A stretch of 33,354 nucleotides of DNA from the NCBI GenBank assembly GCA_900319715.1, contig ONPM01000041.1:1-33354 (forward strand), read 5' to 3'. Origin of the DNA: an uncultured Prevotella sp. (GTDB lineage: Bacteria > Bacteroidota > Bacteroidia > Bacteroidales > Bacteroidaceae). The translations under genes were made by a program, and so were the position numbers. This document shows positions 30,898-33,354 of this stretch, piece by piece (position 1 is the first letter of the stretch; each line of letters starts with the position of its first letter). Below the pieces are notes generated by a model. It was not told the origin of the DNA. It saw nothing but the letters and a program-made list of their open reading frames with translations, and made no database searches.

Positions 30898-33285
30898 TTA
30901 TAGGCGGATGAGGGTAGAGCCGAGTCGGCCCAGTTGCACGGCATAGACGCCCCGGATAAGGCCATCGAGGGTGATGGCACCTCCCTGAACGGTGGTCTGG
31001 ACTACACGCACGCCCTGGAGGTCGTAGACGCTGACGGGCGTGCCGTCTGCTGCACCGTCGGCATAGAGCCTGTTGCCCTCCAGACGGAAGTTCACCTCCT
31101 CAGGCTGGTTCAGGCTCAGGTCCTTAATACCGGTATCGAGCCCGAGGACATAAAGCAGGCCCTTGTAGGCATTGATCTTGCCCTTTCCGAAGCGGAGAGG
31201 CGCCTTCTCCGTAAACTGGTCTGTGTCACAACTGTGAGCGATGATATCCTTGATGTCGGCATTGGTCAGGGTCTTGTTCTTATCCTTGGCAGCCTGCACC
31301 CAGAGCGCCATGATACCAGCGACGACAGGCGTCGACATCGAGGTGCCCGAAGAAAAGTGGTAACCATAGTTGCGGGGCGCTTTCTGGCCCTCGAACTGAT
31401 TGGAGAATGCTGCTTCGACGTAGTGGTCAGGATAGTCGAAACTGTTGGAGGCCGACAGCACGTCGTAGCCAGGAGCCGACACGTCAGGATAGGCCCTCTT
31501 CTTGCTGCTGAGGTCGTGGCCGAAACTGCTGAAGTTGCAGAAATCTCCCACGGTGACGACTTCCTCGTCCAACTGATTGGTTTCAGGGTTTACACTCTTG
31601 TTGTTGGCTATCCATGCCCCGACGACGACGGTCTCTCCCGAGGTGGTCCAGTCACCCATGCTGCAGTCGTTGATGCCGATTTTATAGAGCGTGGGGTCAT
31701 CCATGGAGTTGGCAAGCAAATCGGTCTTATAGTCGCCCCAGGCTCGCATCGTCACATCTTCCGCCGGGGTGATGTCGATGGCAAGCAGGTAAGCGGCCTT
31801 CAGGTTCTTGTCCAGTTTGGGACTGATTTTTATAGCGTTGAAGGTTATCTGTGAATAGGAGACAGGATTGCCCCCCTCGTTGATGACAGTACCTTGTGCG
31901 ACTTGCATATCCATCGCCAGCACTTCAAAATAGTTGGCAAGTTTCTTGGCAACTTCAACCTGGGCTGCTGTCCGGCCTATGCAGTTGACAACGCCAGACT
32001 CGTCCAGTTCGAGGGAGACACCCAGAATCTTATAGTCGTCGTCCTTCTTGCTGGGGTCAGAGGTCAATGGAAGGTTCGCTGTATAGACCACCTGGTTCCC
32101 GTTGGTACAGTCCACGATGCTGATGTCTGCTTTCACCTCCTTGCCTGTCACGAAGAAAGCGTCCATCGCTGCCTTTGAAAACTGGGGGTTGACCCAGACC
32201 GAAAGCGTCCTGCCGGCATCAATCTTCCGCTCCACGTAATTATTCACGTCGCCCTCGTTGCTGGCACAGAGGGCCAAGAGGTTGCCGGCCTTACAATAGT
32301 TGCCTAATATACGGGCGTTCGTGCTGGTTCCGTCGTGGAATCCCCTGTGGTCGTTACAACTCATGCTGATTACCAGCGGTTTCCCCTGCTGATCGGCATA
32401 GTTCTTCAAGGCATACAGTGATGTCGCGTCGTAATAACCCGACCTTTCTACCAAGGAAAGAAAGTTCAACTTCTGGGCTTCATCCGCCGACAGGGCATCA
32501 TTGGCAAGCACGATGTCGGCCTCGGGAGCCATGCCTCCCAGAGCCCCGCCGGAGACGCCAGTCAGTTTCTCCACCGTCGATCCGGCAGCAATGGCGGCGC
32601 AGTGGGTGCCGTGGCTTCCCGATTCCTTCAGTTTCAGGGTGTCGAGGATCACTTTCGGGTCGGTGATGAGCACACCAGGCAGATCCACCGAGGTGGTCAC
32701 GTTCTTCTCGTCGGTGAAGGGGATGTTCTTCAGTTTCTGCCCGCCTTCCATTTGGTTTTTCGAAGCCTGATAGACGGCTTTGATGCGGAGATGTCCGTCC
32801 TTGTCCTTAAAGGCGGGGTGGGTATAGTCGAAGCCGCTGTCTATGATGCCTACGATGACGCCCTTGCCCGTATAGGCCTGGGGCAACTTCTCGCCCGTAC
32901 CGTCAATCACCTCCTGGGCATGGGTGGCTTTCCTGCTGACGTCGGTCTTGTCTGACCCGCCGCTGGGCATATCGATGAGCAGCACGCCGTCGATGGCAGA
33001 AGCAGCCTCAAGTTGGGCCAGCGGCAGACTGACAACCACCATATTGCCAAACAGCGCGTTGACCTCCGCACCCAGTTCCTTGAGCGAGTTGGCGATGGCT
33101 GCAGCACTCTTGGCCGGGTCGCAGGTGATCACAAACCCTGCGCGCTCAGCGTCGTCGGCACCACGTGTGGCGGATGCATACTTCGTTGAGTTCATCAACA
33201 AGTTGACATTCGGTGAAAATGGTTTCTGTGCACTAGTAGTCAGTGTCATGGCCAATAGAAGAATGACCAAAAATCCCTTTCTCAT
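30898..33285 (-). CDS. Secreted subtilisin-family (S8) serine protease with T9SS C-terminal domain
   Basis: A 795-residue secreted protease. The ATG at 33285 gives the signal peptide MRKGFLVILLLAMTLTTSAQ and is preceded by AAGGA; the frame extends to 33333, but that would put the promoter inside the gene. A propeptide-like segment covers about 45-105. The catalytic triad is Asp149 (GIIDSGFDYTHP), His225 (GSHGTHCAAIAAGS) and Ser649 (FSSGTSMSTPVVAGIMAL). Asn-containing ALCASNEGD (338-346) fits the oxyanion hole. About 200 extra residues at 350-560 are inserted within the catalytic domain. The last 75 residues (VSVYDLQGVRV, GVYAVQLG) form a T9SS sorting domain, so it is probably exported to or anchored at the cell surface. 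It is a single-gene unit with its own promoter and terminator. Confidence 0.93.
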   Translation of the reverse strand: MRKGFLVILLLAMTLTTSAQKPFSPNVNLLMNSTKYASATRGADDAERAGFVITCDPAKSAAAIANSLKELGAEVNALFGNMVVVSLPLAQLEAASAIDGVLLIDMPSGGSDKTDVSRKATHAQEVIDGTGEKLPQAYTGKGVIVGIIDSGFDYTHPAFKDKDGHLRIKAVYQASKNQMEGGQKLKNIPFTDEKNVTTSVDLPGVLITDPKVILDTLKLKESGSHGTHCAAIAAGSTVEKLTGVSGGALGGMAPEADIVLANDALSADEAQKLNFLSLVERSGYYDATSLYALKNYADQQGKPLVISMSCNDHRGFHDGTSTNARILGNYCKAGNLLALCASNEGDVNNYVERKIDAGRTLSVWVNPQFSKAAMDAFFVTGKEVKADISIVDCTNGNQVVYTANLPLTSDPSKKDDDYKILGVSLELDESGVVNCIGRTAAQVEVAKKLANYFEVLAMDMQVAQGTVINEGGNPVSYSQITFNAIKISPKLDKNLKAAYLLAIDITPAEDVTMRAWGDYKTDLLANSMDDPTLYKIGINDCSMGDWTTSGETVVVGAWIANNKSVNPETNQLDEEVVTVGDFCNFSSFGHDLSSKKRAYPDVSAPGYDVLSASNSFDYPDHYVEAAFSNQFEGQKAPRNYGYHFSSGTSMSTPVVAGIMALWVQAAKDKNKTLTNADIKDIIAHSCDTDQFTEKAPLRFGKGKINAYKGLLYVLGLDTGIKDLSLNQPEEVNFRLEGNRLYADGAADGTPVSVYDLQGVRVVQTTVQGGAITLDGLIRGVYAVQLGRLGSTLIRL

Positions 33286-33322
33286 ATTCCTTAATTTTTC
33301 TATTTTAAAATGAATCTTGCCG

Positions 33323-33330
33323 CAAAGGTA
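33323..33330 (-). promoter_or_regulatory. -7 element of the protease gene
   Basis: The minus strand reads TACCTTTG followed by C, an exact TAnnTTTG match with the frequent trailing C. The predicted start is near 33317, about 32 nt before the ATG at 33285. The -33 region is at the window edge. Confidence 0.55.
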
Positions 33331-33354
33331 CATTTTATTTTTATTATGGCATCA

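Overview
The window is chromosomal DNA of a Bacteroidales bacterium, most likely Prevotellaceae (Prevotella in the broad sense). The evidence is: a Bacteroidetes-type division and cell-wall cluster; TAnnTTTG (-7) promoter motifs upstream of genes; a TonB receptor/DUF4249 pair; a sigma/anti-sigma pair with DUF4974; a glsA/glsB glycine-lipid pair; and two proteins ending in type IX secretion (T9SS) C-terminal sorting domains. T9SS is usual in Prevotella and Porphyromonas relatives and mostly absent from Bacteroides. No tRNA, rRNA, CRISPR array, transposase or integrase was seen. No gene-free stretch exceeds 300 bp.

Region 1 (1-1217, minus strand): an ECF sigma factor, a membrane anti-sigma factor with a zinc-finger N-terminus and a DUF4974 C-terminus, and the first codons of an exported protein that runs off the left edge.

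Region 2 (1241-17045, minus strand): a complete, tightly packed dcw operon, mraZ-rsmH-ftsL-ftsI-murE-mraY-murD-ftsW-murG-murC-ftsQ-ftsA-ftsZ. Three 10-bp MraZ boxes overlap the promoter at its head and a strong hairpin terminator closes it after ftsZ. It supplies lipid I/II synthesis (MurE, D, C, MraY, MurG), septal synthesis (FtsW, FtsI) and the divisome core (FtsL, Q, A, Z). murF, murB and ddl are not in the window. The longer spacers hold short-period repeats, including one perfect 18-bp sequence present twice.

Region 3 (17155-19083, plus strand): a divergent pair, an O-acyltransferase (GlsA-like) and an N-acyltransferase (GlsB-like), probably making glycine lipids, followed by a terminator.

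Region 4 (19172-23153, plus strand): the most unusual part. A truncated lipoprotein leader overlaps a secreted T9SS-type protein. Next comes a second lipoprotein gene broken by a +1 frameshift just after its lipobox, then an ECF sigma factor, then a single-chain anti-sigma factor joined to an outer-membrane beta-barrel (Dma-like, dual membrane-spanning). A candidate ECF promoter lies upstream of the set. An inverted repeat built of 9-mers separates it from the convergent genes.

Region 5 (23157-30753, minus strand): a TonB-dependent receptor with a non-standard N-terminal domain and an 8-bp tandem-repeat linker, a DUF4249 lipoprotein, an MG2/plug-like exported protein, then a histidine kinase and an OmpR-type response regulator.

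Region 6 (30866-33330, minus strand): a secreted subtilisin-family protease with a T9SS C-terminal domain, its own promoter and a strong terminator.
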